A stretch of 64,000 nt of DNA. It comes from JAITVB01 sp031553805 (GTDB lineage: Bacteria > Bacteroidota > Bacteroidia > Bacteroidales > Rikenellaceae). The notes beneath the pieces are model-generated. The model saw only the letters and a list, made by a program, of their open reading frames with translations. It did not search any database and was not told the DNA's origin. Below, piece by piece: positions 43,069 to 52,248 of the stretch (positions within the stretch are counted from its first letter, which is position 1; every line of letters begins with the position of its first letter). A program made the translations under genes and the position numbers. Location: NCBI GenBank assembly GCA_031553805.1, contig JAVBLC010000007.1, positions 1-64,000 on the forward strand, in the 5' to 3' direction.

Positions 43069-45090
43069 ATGAAACGGATCGTGCTGTTTGTTATGCTCGT
43101 GCTCCTGGCTTCGGCCGGTGTGCAGGCCCGCCAGGTAGTGGGCCTTAACGACCGCTGGCAATTCACCCGCGGCAACGACGTGGGCCGTGGCGATCGCCGC
43201 GAGGTCAACCTGCCCCACACGTGGAACGCCGATCCCGCCCCGGCGGGCGAAGCCTTCGGCCCGCTGACAGGCAACTACATCAAGGACGTATCGATCCCCG
43301 CCGCCTGGCGCGGTCAGCGGGTCTTCATCCGGTTCCACGGGGCGAGCGGCGAAGCGCTGCTCTTCGTCAACGGCCGCTTTGCAGGCGAACACCGGGGCGG
43401 ATACACCGCTTTCACCCTCGAGTTGACCGATCTCCTCCGCTACGGCGGACAAAACAACCTCTGGGTCAGGATCAACAACGCCCCGGGCTTCGACTACCTG
43501 CCGCTGGCGGGCGATTTTAATGCCTATAGCGGCATTTACCGCGACGTCGAGCTGATCGTTGTGCCGCCGGTGCACATCGCGCTGACGGATTACAGCTCGG
43601 ACGGTGTTTATCTCGCCCAGAAGAAAGTGACCGACGAAAGCGCCGCCGTCACCGCAACGGTCAAACTGTCCGGCAAATCGACCGCCTCGTATACCGTTTC
43701 GGTCGAAGTGCGCAGCGCCGACAATGTCCGCGCCGCCGAAAGCGCCTCGGCCAAGTCCAAACTCGAAAACGGGGGAGCCACCCTCAACCTGCCCCTCACC
43801 ATCCCCCAACCCGTGCTGTGGAACGGGCGCGAAAACCCCTACCGCTATAATTTCCACGTCAAGGTGAGCGACGAAAAAGGCAAAGGGATCGACTCGCTCG
43901 TCGTGCCGATGGGGCTGCGCTACTTCGCGATCGACCCCCAACGCGGATTTCTGCTGAACGGGAAACCTTACCGCCTGCAGGGAGTTACGATGTACGAAGA
44001 CCGCGCCGGAGTAGGCACCGCCCTGCGCCCGACCTACCGCGATGAAGACTTTTCGATATTGCGTGAGATAGGGGCCAACGCGGTGCGGATGGCCGGTTAT
44101 CCCCACGACCGGTCGTTCTACGACCGGTGCGATGGCGAGGGAATCATCCTCTGGAGCGAAATCCCGCTGACCGGAAGCGTCAACGCCCGCACCAACGCCT
44201 ACATCGAAAAACCGTCGGTGCGCGAAAGCGGAAAGCAGCAACTGACTGAAATGGTGTTGCAGAATTTCAATTGCACCTCGGTTTGTTTCTGGGGCCTTTT
44301 CTCGAACCTCTCCACGCGCGGGGGCGACGACCCGGTGCCGTTTATTCGGGAACTGAACGACGTGGCCCACCGCCTCGACCCGTCGCGGATGACCGTCGGC
44401 ACAAGCAACCAGGACGGCGAGATCAACTTCGTCACCGACCTGATCGGCTGGAGCCAGTACCTGGGTTGGGAAGAGGGCCAGGTGTCGGACGTGGGCGTGT
44501 GGCTCGACCAGCTGTTCCGCAACTGGCGCAACCTGCGCTCGGGCATCGGCGAATACGGTGCCGGCGGATCGATCTTCCACCAGGACGACGCCCTGCAACG
44601 CCCCGCACCCCGAAGCAACTGGCACCCCGAACGGTGGCAGACCCATTATCATGAGCAGTTTTACGCCATCACCAACCGTTATCCTGCGCTGTGGGGCACA
44701 TTCGCCCACACGCTGTTCGACTTCGGGTCGGCCGGCTACCCGGGCGGCGACACCCCGGGGGTGAACGACCTGGGGCTGGTCACCTACGACCGCCGCGACA
44801 AGAAGGATGCCTTCTATTTCTATAAGGCCAACTGGAACCCCGACGATCCTTTCGTCTACATCGCCGAAAAACGCTGGAACCAGCGCAATGCCGCGGTCCA
44901 AACGCTCCGCGTCTACTCAAACCAATCGGCCGTCGAGCTGGTGGTGGATGGAGAATCGCTGGGCGAGCAACAAGGCGTGAACGGGGTTTTCACGTGGAAA
45001 GACATTCCGATGAAAAAAGGCGAGAATAAAATCTCGGCCTTCTCGGGCACGCTGAGCGACCAGGCCGTGGTCACTATCCAAGAACCCTGA
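43069..45090 (+). CDS. GH2-family protein with changed acid/base site
   Basis: 673-residue exported GH2 protein with a signal peptide (to about VQARQ). An N-terminal jelly-roll (about 20-180), an Ig-like domain (about 190-300), a TIM barrel (about 300-590) and a C-terminal beta domain are visible. The nucleophile Glu is present in GIGEYGAGG (E495), but the place of the acid/base Glu, usually in a GLFNE-type motif, reads GLFSNLS (S412-N413). Activity may be lost, slow or dependent on another residue. It has no partner genes for a carbohydrate locus; the exact substrate is unknown. Confidence 0.85.
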   Translation: MKRIVLFVMLVLLASAGVQARQVVGLNDRWQFTRGNDVGRGDRREVNLPHTWNADPAPAGEAFGPLTGNYIKDVSIPAAWRGQRVFIRFHGASGEALLFVNGRFAGEHRGGYTAFTLELTDLLRYGGQNNLWVRINNAPGFDYLPLAGDFNAYSGIYRDVELIVVPPVHIALTDYSSDGVYLAQKKVTDESAAVTATVKLSGKSTASYTVSVEVRSADNVRAAESASAKSKLENGGATLNLPLTIPQPVLWNGRENPYRYNFHVKVSDEKGKGIDSLVVPMGLRYFAIDPQRGFLLNGKPYRLQGVTMYEDRAGVGTALRPTYRDEDFSILREIGANAVRMAGYPHDRSFYDRCDGEGIILWSEIPLTGSVNARTNAYIEKPSVRESGKQQLTEMVLQNFNCTSVCFWGLFSNLSTRGGDDPVPFIRELNDVAHRLDPSRMTVGTSNQDGEINFVTDLIGWSQYLGWEEGQVSDVGVWLDQLFRNWRNLRSGIGEYGAGGSIFHQDDALQRPAPRSNWHPERWQTHYHEQFYAITNRYPALWGTFAHTLFDFGSAGYPGGDTPGVNDLGLVTYDRRDKKDAFYFYKANWNPDDPFVYIAEKRWNQRNAAVQTLRVYSNQSAVELVVDGESLGEQQGVNGVFTWKDIPMKKGENKISAFSGTLSDQAVVTIQEP

Positions 45091-45117
45091 TCCAAGCGGA
45101 TCGCCGGCCGCCAACGC

Positions 45118-46944
45118 CTACCGGAAAATGGGCAGTTGCGGGGGTTCGGGAATGTAGCGCGGCAGTTCGAGGCGCGACTCGTTGGTCAGGTAGAGCAATG
45201 GATAAGTCGTACGCCCCTGCTTGCCGAAAGCAAAGCCGAAACGGAACTGGATCGCCTTAAAGATCAGCCGCTCGTTCTTCACCCGAAAACCGACACCGAG
45301 CGTAGCGAAAAAATCGTTTTCGAACACCGCTGTCCGGTCGCCCAACCACCCTGCGTCGGCAAACGAGTAGAACGCAAAGCGAAAACCATACAGTTCGAAC
45401 GGGGCGAAGAAGACAGTTTCATTACTAATGATCAATCGGTTGTCGCCATAAGCCAGGTAGCAGGAAAGTCCGCGCGGACGGTCGGTGCCGGTGAACGGCA
45501 GGCGTTCGCCCTCGCCCAGCAGGCGATCCGTGCCCCGCAGGTAACGAACGTTGTTGAACAGGCGGATCCGCCAGGTACCCGCCCCAAGCAGGTTCGAGAA
45601 GTAATTGGCGTTAGCCCCCATCATCCCCTGCCGCGGATTGCCGTCGAAAAAATAACTGTTCGCAAAGACCTCGCCCCGGAGGTAACCCAGGGCCAATTGC
45701 CGGCCGGCCGAAAGGGTAAATCCGCCGTACCACCCGTTACGAAATTCACTGCGCACGGGGCCGGCCGTCACTTCGAACTTGTGGCCGTAAGGGATATCCT
45801 CGATCACGCCGTAGCCAAAAATCATATTCCCCCGGTAGAACGACTCGCGGTAGACCCCGATGCTGAGCAACGCCGCTTGGCGGTCGTGGTAGTAGGTATT
45901 CGAGTCGGCACGCACCTCGGGCCGCCTGAAATAGCGTTCGAAATTGGCGCTGCCGATCACATAGACGCTGCTGTTGATCGGGTCGGCGTACCACGACCTG
46001 CCGGCCCACGCGTCGGCCTTGGCCCGCCGGATGAGTTGGATCGTGTCGGCAAGTACCTGCGATTCGTAGTATCGGCTATAGCTTCCCGAGACCCCGACCA
46101 TATAGTCGGTCGTCAGGATGAAATCCCTGTGCAGCAGCCCCTTGTAATAATATTCGTCGTAGCCCACGCCGGCCAACAGATCGACCTTGTAGAAACTCCC
46201 CCAGAGGTTGGGGACCGAATATTCGAACATATTGCCCCCGTAGAGGTTGTCCTTGAGGCTGACGTAGGTGCGGACGCCGAGGCGGGTGCCACTCCCAAGG
46301 AAATTGTTGTCGTAAAGCGAGATGTAGTAATTTCCGGGCGGCACGCTGCTCATATCGGCACTGATCGACCAGGTGTCGCGCGTGAAAACGAAGACGTCGA
46401 CCCCGTTCGGGTCGTCGGCCGACGGGTTGACCATAATGATCGCGTTGGAGATATAGGGCAGGTTATTGATCAGTTGCTGGTTTTTCATCATCACCAGCGG
46501 ATCGAGCGTGTCGCCGTCGCGAAAGAGGAGATTGCGCCGGATGGCGCGTTCGCTCGTGGTGTGGTGGACCGAATTGGCCATCCCGCGCAAGCTGCCGGGC
46601 TTGGGCGGCGTTTCGAAAAGGCCGTTACAGGAAACCTCGATCGAATTGATCCGTTTGCCGATAAACTGACCGAAATAGGTGATCTCTTTAACCAGCCGCA
46701 CCTCGGTCGAATCCTGCGGAAGCACCGCCTGAGGATTGGTCAGCACCGAGCCGTAAAGCATCCGGATAAAGCGTGAACTGTCGCGCCGGCTGCACAGGTT
46801 ATCAAAGAATTGGGCGCTACGTATATTACCGGGTACGGTAGCCGTGTCGGCCACAATACGGTCCGGCGTTACTGTCTGCCCGTAAGCCGCGCAGACACAA
46901 CACAGGATCAAGCCCGTAACAAGAATCGCTTTTATTTTCGTCAT
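45118..46944 (-). CDS. Outer-membrane beta-barrel protein with POTRA-like domain
   Basis: 608-residue exported protein (signal peptide ending CAAYGQ). About residues 100-200 look like a POTRA-type repeat (VKEITYFGQFIGKRINSI, later VNPSADDPNGVDVFVFTRD). The rest has alternating hydrophobic and aromatic strands typical of a beta-barrel such as BamA/surface-antigen proteins (D15). It ends with RLELPRYIPEPPQLPIFR rather than the usual aromatic residue at the end, so the exact family is unclear. The start at 46944 is chosen for the signal peptide. Confidence 0.7.
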   Translation of the reverse strand: MTKIKAILVTGLILCCVCAAYGQTVTPDRIVADTATVPGNIRSAQFFDNLCSRRDSSRFIRMLYGSVLTNPQAVLPQDSTEVRLVKEITYFGQFIGKRINSIEVSCNGLFETPPKPGSLRGMANSVHHTTSERAIRRNLLFRDGDTLDPLVMMKNQQLINNLPYISNAIIMVNPSADDPNGVDVFVFTRDTWSISADMSSVPPGNYYISLYDNNFLGSGTRLGVRTYVSLKDNLYGGNMFEYSVPNLWGSFYKVDLLAGVGYDEYYYKGLLHRDFILTTDYMVGVSGSYSRYYESQVLADTIQLIRRAKADAWAGRSWYADPINSSVYVIGSANFERYFRRPEVRADSNTYYHDRQAALLSIGVYRESFYRGNMIFGYGVIEDIPYGHKFEVTAGPVRSEFRNGWYGGFTLSAGRQLALGYLRGEVFANSYFFDGNPRQGMMGANANYFSNLLGAGTWRIRLFNNVRYLRGTDRLLGEGERLPFTGTDRPRGLSCYLAYGDNRLIISNETVFFAPFELYGFRFAFYSFADAGWLGDRTAVFENDFFATLGVGFRVKNERLIFKAIQFRFGFAFGKQGRTTYPLLYLTNESRLELPRYIPEPPQLPIFR

Positions 46945-47060
46945 AAATCCGGAGCGTCCCGCCCTCGACGGAGGAAACGCTGTAACAAACACTATAACAA
47001 ATATACGCGAATATGACAAAATAATTGTTCCGGGGGACGCAGCTCTTTCGTTTTTTTTAA

Positions 47061-47068
47061 TACCTTTG
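47061..47068 (+). promoter_or_regulatory. Promoter -7 box for tatA-tatC
   Basis: TACCTTTG matches the Bacteroidetes -7 box, 39 bases before the tatA start. A -33 box is weak (TTTCG at about 47046). Confidence 0.5.
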
Positions 47069-47107
47069 TGTATTATCCCCGGATTGTAAAGTAAAAATTA
47101 AGATAAA

Positions 47108-47359
47108 ATGGTTATGACTACGCTGACTATGATGCCCCTGTTTCTGGGCAAGATCGGGGCTCCTGAATTGATTCTGCTCCTGGTATTACTGATCGTTTTC
47201 TTCGGCGCGAAGAAGATTCCCGACCTGATGAAGGGGATGGGCCGCGGCATTAAGGAATTCAAGGATGCCGTCAACAAGGACTACACCACCGACAGCAACG
47301 GGAACGGCGACAACACAAACAAGCCGAACTCCAATCCGGGCGAGATCGACAAATTGTAA
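47108..47359 (+). CDS. tatA: Twin-arginine translocase subunit TatA
   Basis: 83-residue TatA/E-type pore subunit. One membrane helix (ELILLLVLLIVFF) is followed by the typical hinge GAKKIPDLMKGMGRGIKEFKDA and a polar, Asn-rich tail. It exports folded proteins with TatC. tatC follows 21 bases later, and no tatB is present in the window, as is usual for Bacteroidetes. Confidence 0.93.
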   Translation: MVMTTLTMMPLFLGKIGAPELILLLVLLIVFFGAKKIPDLMKGMGRGIKEFKDAVNKDYTTDSNGNGDNTNKPNSNPGEIDKL

Positions 47360-47380
47360 TCCCCGTCCACGTTCGGGACA

Positions 47381-48346
47381 ATGTCTGACAAAAATCAAAA
47401 CAACAAAGGGTCATCTTCCGAGATGACCTTTTTCGAGCATTTGGATTCCCTGCGGCCGCACCTGCTCCGCGGGATTGTGGCGTTGTTCGTGGTGGTGATC
47501 GCCGCCTTTGGGTTCAAGGGGATCATCATCGACCACATCCTGATGGGGCCGCAATCGCCCGATTTTCCGCTAAACCGTTTCCTGTGCTGGATGGGAGAAC
47601 GGTTCGACATCCCGGCCTTGTGTACCAACAGCGTACAGCTCAACGTGATCAACACCCGGATGGGAGGACAATTCTCGCTCCACATGATGGTGTCGCTCGT
47701 CACGGGGATCGTCGTGGCCGTCCCTTACCTGTTGTGGGAATTGTGGCGGTTCATCAAACCGGCGCTCTCCTATTACGAGCAGCGCAAGAGCAGTTTGTTC
47801 GTGCTTTACGTGTCGAGTTGTTTTTTCGTTGGGCTGGCCTTCGGCTATTTCATCATTGCGCCGCTGACAGTCAACTTTCTCTCGAACTACGAGGCGAGTG
47901 CACTGATCACCAACATGATCGACGTCAACTCCTACATTACCACGGTGATTAATGTGTCGATGGCCTCGGCCGCGGTGTTCCAGCTGCCGATCCTGGTCTA
48001 TTTCCTGTCGAAGATGGGCATCATCACCTCGGCCTTCATGAAGAAATACCGCAAGCACGCCATTGTGGTACTGGCGGCGCTGTCGGCGATCATCACCCCG
48101 CCCGATATTTTCAGCTGCATCCTGGTGCTGTTGCCGATGCTGGGGCTTTACGAGTTGAGTATCAACATCGCCAAGCGCAACGAACGTAAAAAACGCGAAG
48201 AGGAAGCTGCTTTCTACGGCGACCTGCCCGAAGAATCGAACAAGCCGGTGGCGGTGGCCGCCCAGGAAGTGACCGTTCCCGAGGGCGAGCCCGACCAAAG
48301 CTATTACGACCATTACTATAATCCGGACGAAAACAACAACGATTAG
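47381..48346 (+). CDS. tatC: Twin-arginine translocase subunit TatC
   Basis: 321-residue membrane protein, the signal-recognition subunit of the Tat system. The N-terminal SSSEMTFFEHLDSLRPHLLRG matches the TatC start, and six membrane helices are spread to about residue 260, with YLLWELWRFIKPAL and the conserved FIIAPLTVNFLSNY. A charged C-terminal tail of about 55 residues follows. Confidence 0.95.
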   Translation: MSDKNQNNKGSSSEMTFFEHLDSLRPHLLRGIVALFVVVIAAFGFKGIIIDHILMGPQSPDFPLNRFLCWMGERFDIPALCTNSVQLNVINTRMGGQFSLHMMVSLVTGIVVAVPYLLWELWRFIKPALSYYEQRKSSLFVLYVSSCFFVGLAFGYFIIAPLTVNFLSNYEASALITNMIDVNSYITTVINVSMASAAVFQLPILVYFLSKMGIITSAFMKKYRKHAIVVLAALSAIITPPDIFSCILVLLPMLGLYELSINIAKRNERKKREEEAAFYGDLPEESNKPVAVAAQEVTVPEGEPDQSYYDHYYNPDENNND

Positions 48347-48453
48347 CCGGAAGTTCGGCATTATTTCTGCTGCCCGATGTAACATTTTACCGGGTTACTG
48401 CGTTTTCCGTGTAAAACACGGAAACGTAAATTTATCCCCAAAAACCTGAAAAG

Positions 48454-49044
48454 ATGAAAAAAGGACTCATTGTACTCATCGTGGTGGCCGTACTGGCCCT
48501 GATCGGTTACTCGGCCGGCAAATCGGGCTACAACCGGATGGTCACCCTGCGCGAAAGCGTGAAAGCCCAGTGGGGTAATGTCGAAAACCAATACCAACGC
48601 CGCGCCGACCTGATCCCCAACTTGGTCAACACGGTCAAAGGCTATGCCACTCACGAAAGCGCGACGCTCGAAGCAGTGACCGAAGCCCGCAGCAAAGCGA
48701 CCGGCGTGCAACTCAATTTCGACGAATTGAACGAAGAATCGCTCGCCCGCTACAGCCAGATGCAGGGCGAGATCTCGTCGGCCCTGGGCCGCCTGCTGGC
48801 CATTTCCGAAAACTATCCCGACCTGAAAGCCAACCAGAATTTTCGGGACCTACAGGTACAGTTGGAAGGCACGGAAAACCGGATTTCGACCGAGCGCCGC
48901 AAATTCAACGAAGAAGCACAGGGCTACAACACCTACATCGCCCAGTTCCCGCGCAACATTTTTGCGGGACTCTTCGGCTTCAAGGCCACGGCCTACTTCA
49001 CGGCCGACGAGGGGGCAGCCCGGGCGCCCGAGGTGCAATTCTAA
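48454..49044 (+). CDS. lemA: LemA family protein
   Basis: 196-residue membrane-anchored protein with one N-terminal helix (GLIVLIVVAVLALIGYSAG) and a helical body holding VKAQWGNVENQYQRRADLIPNLV, typical of LemA. Its role is not settled. The two following genes have TPM domains, the usual Bacteroidetes neighbours of lemA. Confidence 0.92.
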   Translation: MKKGLIVLIVVAVLALIGYSAGKSGYNRMVTLRESVKAQWGNVENQYQRRADLIPNLVNTVKGYATHESATLEAVTEARSKATGVQLNFDELNEESLARYSQMQGEISSALGRLLAISENYPDLKANQNFRDLQVQLEGTENRISTERRKFNEEAQGYNTYIAQFPRNIFAGLFGFKATAYFTADEGAARAPEVQF

Positions 49045-49081
49045 CGCCGAGGCAACGCTAACCTGTTAAACTGCTGAATGT

Positions 49082-49531
49082 ATGCCCCACACGAAAAAAC
49101 CGTCGACCCTGTTCACCGCCCAACAGCGCGACCGGATCGTGGCCGCCATCAACCAGGCCGAGCTCACGACCTCCACTGAGATCCGCGTACATATCGAAAG
49201 CCGTTGCCCGGAAGAGGCTATGGACCGTGCTGTAATGGTCTTCGAACAACTGGAAATGCACCGCACCATGCTCCGCAACGGGGTGTTGGTCTATGTCTCC
49301 CTGCAGGACCGGAAAACAGCCATTATCGGTGACGTAGCAATCAACGCCTGCGTGGGCGAACGCTTTTGGAATGTGTGCTACGCTGCGCTGTCCGACCATT
49401 TCTCGAAAGGCGAATTTACCGAAGGAATCTGTCGGGTAATCGCTATGCTCCAAGAGGAGCTCAAACCCCATTTCCCTTATCACGAAGGAGGCACGAACGA
49501 ATTGCCGGACGACATTTCGTTCGGACGATAA
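49082..49531 (+). CDS. TPM-domain protein, soluble
   Basis: 149-residue protein with the TPM fold (TstEIRVHIESRCPEEAMDRA-type region, then GVLVYVSLQDRKTAIIGD). No signal peptide or membrane helix is seen, unlike the next gene. TPM domains occur in membrane-associated proteins with proposed phosphatase or assembly roles. It is translated in the lemA cluster. Confidence 0.78.
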   Translation: MPHTKKPSTLFTAQQRDRIVAAINQAELTTSTEIRVHIESRCPEEAMDRAVMVFEQLEMHRTMLRNGVLVYVSLQDRKTAIIGDVAINACVGERFWNVCYAALSDHFSKGEFTEGICRVIAMLQEELKPHFPYHEGGTNELPDDISFGR

Positions 49532-49547
49532 ATCTCATCCCCACACC

Positions 49548-50363
49548 ATGAAAAAAGTATTCCTTCTGCTGGTTACGCTGGCTGGCTGGGCCGTTGGCAT
49601 GGGACAGACATTTCCCGAGCCTATGCAGCCTGCCGTGCTGGTCAACGATTTTGCAGGCGTCTTCTCGCAGGAAGAACGACTGGCGCTCGAACGCAAGCTT
49701 GAAGATTTCGAACGCTCCTCTTCGACCCAGATCGCGGTGGTGACGGCAACCGACCTGCAGGAACTGGAACCGGGTGATTACGCCGCCCGGCTGTTCGATC
49801 GCTGGGGCATCGGCGGACAGGGCAAAGACAACGGCGTACTGATCCTCGTCAAACCCAAGACGGCCACCGAACGAGGCCAGGTGTTCATCACAACCGGCTA
49901 CGGCCTCGAAGGAGCGGTTCCCGACGCACTGGCGGGCCGCATCGTCGATTACGACATCCTGCCCGCTTTCCGCGAAGGCAATTACTACAAAGGGGTCGAC
50001 AACGCGGTCAATACGCTGATCTCGCTCACCAAAGGCGAATTCACGGCTGAACAATACATGGAGAAACACGAAGGAGAGGATTTTGCCGGGATATTTTCCG
50101 CGTTCTTCCTCATTTTCTTCCTGGTGATCCTGTTGGTGATCCTGGCCAAAAAAAGAGGAGGGAAAGGCGGGGGCGGCGGTAGCCGGACCATCTCGTCGAG
50201 CGGTGACGACATCGCCCGTGCCATCCTGTGGGGCACGCTCCTTGGGGGCGGCCGTAGCGGCGGATCCGGAGGTTCGTCGTGGGGCGGCGGATCGTCGGGC
50301 GGAGGATTCGGAGGATTCGGCGGCGGCATGACCGGCGGCGGCGGAGCGGGAGGCTCGTGGTAA
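49548..50363 (+). CDS. TPM-domain protein with glycine-rich tail
   Basis: 271-residue protein of the YgcG type: signal peptide (to about MGQT), TPM domain (about 30-170; STQIAVVTATDLQ and GKDNGVLILVKPKT), one membrane helix (about 182-200), then a Gly/Ser-rich tail with SGGSSWGGGSSGGGFGGFGG. The family is linked to envelope stress and membrane maintenance, but its function is not established. Confidence 0.86.
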   Translation: MKKVFLLLVTLAGWAVGMGQTFPEPMQPAVLVNDFAGVFSQEERLALERKLEDFERSSSTQIAVVTATDLQELEPGDYAARLFDRWGIGGQGKDNGVLILVKPKTATERGQVFITTGYGLEGAVPDALAGRIVDYDILPAFREGNYYKGVDNAVNTLISLTKGEFTAEQYMEKHEGEDFAGIFSAFFLIFFLVILLVILAKKRGGKGGGGGSRTISSSGDDIARAILWGTLLGGGRSGGSGGSSWGGGSSGGGFGGFGGGMTGGGGAGGSW

Positions 50364-50376
50364 ACATTCGAAATAC

Positions 50377-51342
50377 GTGAAATCCACCCTCTATAAAATT
50401 GCCGGATTCGCGGCCGTAGGGTTAGCTGTGGCAGGCATCGTCCTGCCGCTGTTGCCCACCACCCCCTTTCTGTTGCTGGCGGCATGGTGCTTTGCCCGCA
50501 GTTCTGACCGGTGGTTGCAATGGCTTTTGAACAACCGGGTGTTCGGCAAATATATCCGTGACTATCGGGCCGGCAACGGCATCCCGGGACGGGTCAAGTG
50601 GTATGCCCTCGCCCTGCTCTGGATCACGATCGGCCTCTCGGCCGCGCTGGCCACCGACAACCCGTGGGTACGCCTCGGGCTCGGAACGATCGCCATCGGG
50701 GTAACCATCCACATTCTATCCATCAAACGCAAAACCGTGAAAAAAGAACGCACGCTTATCGTCGCAGCCGAAGCCCTCGAACTGGCCCCGCTGCTTGAAG
50801 CGCTTGGCGCCGAACCAGGCCAGGCGGCAGCCACCTCCCAAGGCGAAGCGGTAGTCTGCTTCACCGGCGTAGGTTTAGTAGCGACTGCCATCTCGGTGGC
50901 GAAATTCATCGAAAAATACGCGCCCGACCGCGTGATCCAGGCAGGAATCGCCGGCGCTTACGCCGACAGCGGACTGGGCGTGGGCGACGTCGTGGCCGTG
51001 GCCGAAGAACGACTGGGCGACCTGGGCGTCTTCCACACTCCGACCGAATTCGTACCGTGGGCGGCGTCCGAAACACTCCCCTGCCCCCACATTCCCGACC
51101 CGTGGGCCTTGCCCCGCGTCACCGGCAACAGCGTCCAGGCCGCCTGCGCCCCTTACGTCCGGCACGAGGGATGCGCCATCGAAACCATGGAAGGCTACGC
51201 CCTCTTCGCTGCCTGTCGCGCCGCCGGGGTACCCTTCGTTCAGGTTCGCGCCATCTCCAATCTCGTAGGCGCCCCCCGCACCCAATGGGACATCCCGCAT
51301 GCCGTCGAAAAACTCAACGATTTCATCATCTCAATACTATAG
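50377..51342 (+). CDS. mqnB: DUF454 membrane domain fused to futalosine hydrolase-like domain
   Basis: 321 residues. The first 120 or so are a YbaN/DUF454-type membrane part (GIVLPLLPTTPFLLLAAWCF, CFARSSDRWLQWLLNN). The rest is a nucleosidase of the futalosine hydrolase (MqnB) type with VVCFTGVGLVATAISVAKF, QAGIAGAYAD, and VRHEGCAIETMEGYALFAAC, ending in QWDIPHAVEKLNDFI. MqnB splits futalosine in one branch of menaquinone synthesis. The frame is unbroken across both parts. An internal GTG at the junction could also start the enzyme part alone. The start is GTG at 50377. Confidence 0.8.
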   Translation: MKSTLYKIAGFAAVGLAVAGIVLPLLPTTPFLLLAAWCFARSSDRWLQWLLNNRVFGKYIRDYRAGNGIPGRVKWYALALLWITIGLSAALATDNPWVRLGLGTIAIGVTIHILSIKRKTVKKERTLIVAAEALELAPLLEALGAEPGQAAATSQGEAVVCFTGVGLVATAISVAKFIEKYAPDRVIQAGIAGAYADSGLGVGDVVAVAEERLGDLGVFHTPTEFVPWAASETLPCPHIPDPWALPRVTGNSVQAACAPYVRHEGCAIETMEGYALFAACRAAGVPFVQVRAISNLVGAPRTQWDIPHAVEKLNDFIISIL

Positions 51343-51371
51343 GCTACCCTTGCCCCGTTAAATCCATCGTC

Positions 51372-51803
51372 ATGAAAAAACGGATCACCCAACAGGACTA
51401 CCTCAAAGCCAATCGAAAAGCCAGCCGCGAAGAAGAAATCGCAGCGCACGGACACCCTGTGTCCCGGTCCCGCGTCCACCAATCGACAAAAACATACAAC
51501 CGCAAAAAAGAAAAGGCAGCCCTCAAAAAGCTGCCTTTTCCTATGGTAAGCGATTACCGGGGATGCTTCGTGTCGCCTTCGACTAGCACTTTTTGTAAAA
51601 AGTGCCAGTCAGAGCCGGCGCCAAGCATTTCTGGCGACTGCTTGCGACGGGAATGGGCGGGTTATTCGTCGTCGTATTGGTCGTCGCCACCGAAATCCGA
51701 AAAATCGTCCATGGCTTCTTCGAAGATGGACTGGTTTCGGGGAGATGCCTCGGGGTCGAATTGGTCGGGCGGTGCGCCGTTTGCAAAGGCTACGCGGGGG
51801 TAG
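51372..51803 (+). CDS. Small basic protein with read-on C-terminus
   Basis: The first 58 or so residues (KRITQQDYLKANRKASREEE to KAALKKLPF) match a small basic Bacteroidetes protein family that, as I recall it, ends just after the KALKK-LPF region. Here the expected stop is missing and the frame runs on through repeat E into the antisense of the next gene, giving 143 codons. A hairpin (51513-51540) lies inside the frame at the point where the short form would end. The conserved part is credible; the tail may not be made. Confidence 0.55.
   Translation: MKKRITQQDYLKANRKASREEEIAAHGHPVSRSRVHQSTKTYNRKKEKAALKKLPFPMVSDYRGCFVSPSTSTFCKKCQSEPAPSISGDCLRREWAGYSSSYWSSPPKSEKSSMASSKMDWFRGDASGSNWSGGAPFAKATRG
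51586..51605. repeat. Dispersed palindrome, copy E
   Basis: Perfect palindrome with core CTTTTTGTAAAAAG, stem ends GCA and TGC, flanked by CAGTCAGAGCCGG on the right and CTTCGACTA on the left. It lies at the end of the leftward pRiA4b-like gene. Confidence 0.65.
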
Positions 51804-52174
51804 ACCATTCCTTCCTGGCTGCGGGTGGTGGCCATGAGTTCGAGGAACATGGCGCGGTCTTCGAACAGGTCGAACTGGTAGATAAGCCGGTCGTTGTTAT
51901 TGCGCAGGATCTGACCGAGGGTGACTTCGCCCATCGGGATGGGGGGTTGTTCAGGGTTTGTACCTTCACCGACGTCGACCAGGGTAAATTCCTGGAGTTT
52001 GCGCCATTGGCGGTCGGCGGCGAAAAATGACACCATATTGCCCGGATCGTATTGCAGGTCGTCGCAGATCGTATAGTGAAAATCGAGCAGGGTCATCGAA
52101 TAGAGCACTTCGTAGTCGCGGACGAAATTGTCGTCCTCGTCGTTGATCATGCGAAGTTTGAAAACCATCTCCAT
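51662..52174 (-). CDS. pRiA4b ORF3-like protein
   Basis: 170-residue acidic protein resembling the IS1096-passenger/pRiA4b ORF3 family: VFKLRMINDEDDNFVRDYEV at the start, then DLQYDPGNMVSFFAADRQWRK, and a highly acidic end. Bacteroidetes chromosomes often carry one such gene of unknown function; nothing else mobile is nearby. The start at 52174 removes ten weak residues. Its 3' end is overlapped antisense by the small basic gene at 51372. Confidence 0.75.
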   Translation of the reverse strand: MEMVFKLRMINDEDDNFVRDYEVLYSMTLLDFHYTICDDLQYDPGNMVSFFAADRQWRKLQEFTLVDVGEGTNPEQPPIPMGEVTLGQILRNNNDRLIYQFDLFEDRAMFLELMATTRSQEGMVYPRVAFANGAPPDQFDPEASPRNQSIFEEAMDDFSDFGGDDQYDDE

Positions 52175-52248
52175 AACTGATGTATTATAATAAATGCAGT
52201 TCAAATATAGACAAAAATAGCTATCTTTCGGATAAATTCATATGGTTT

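Noticed and set aside
42646..44901. A 751-residue open frame on the minus strand opposite era and the GH2 gene
   Set aside because: It lies wholly antisense to two genes with clear motifs and signal peptide. Long antisense frames are expected at this GC content, and its product resembles no family.
51662..52174. Insertion sequence suggested by the IS1096-passenger name
   Set aside because: No transposase or flanking inverted repeats; the family is common as single chromosomal genes in Bacteroidetes.
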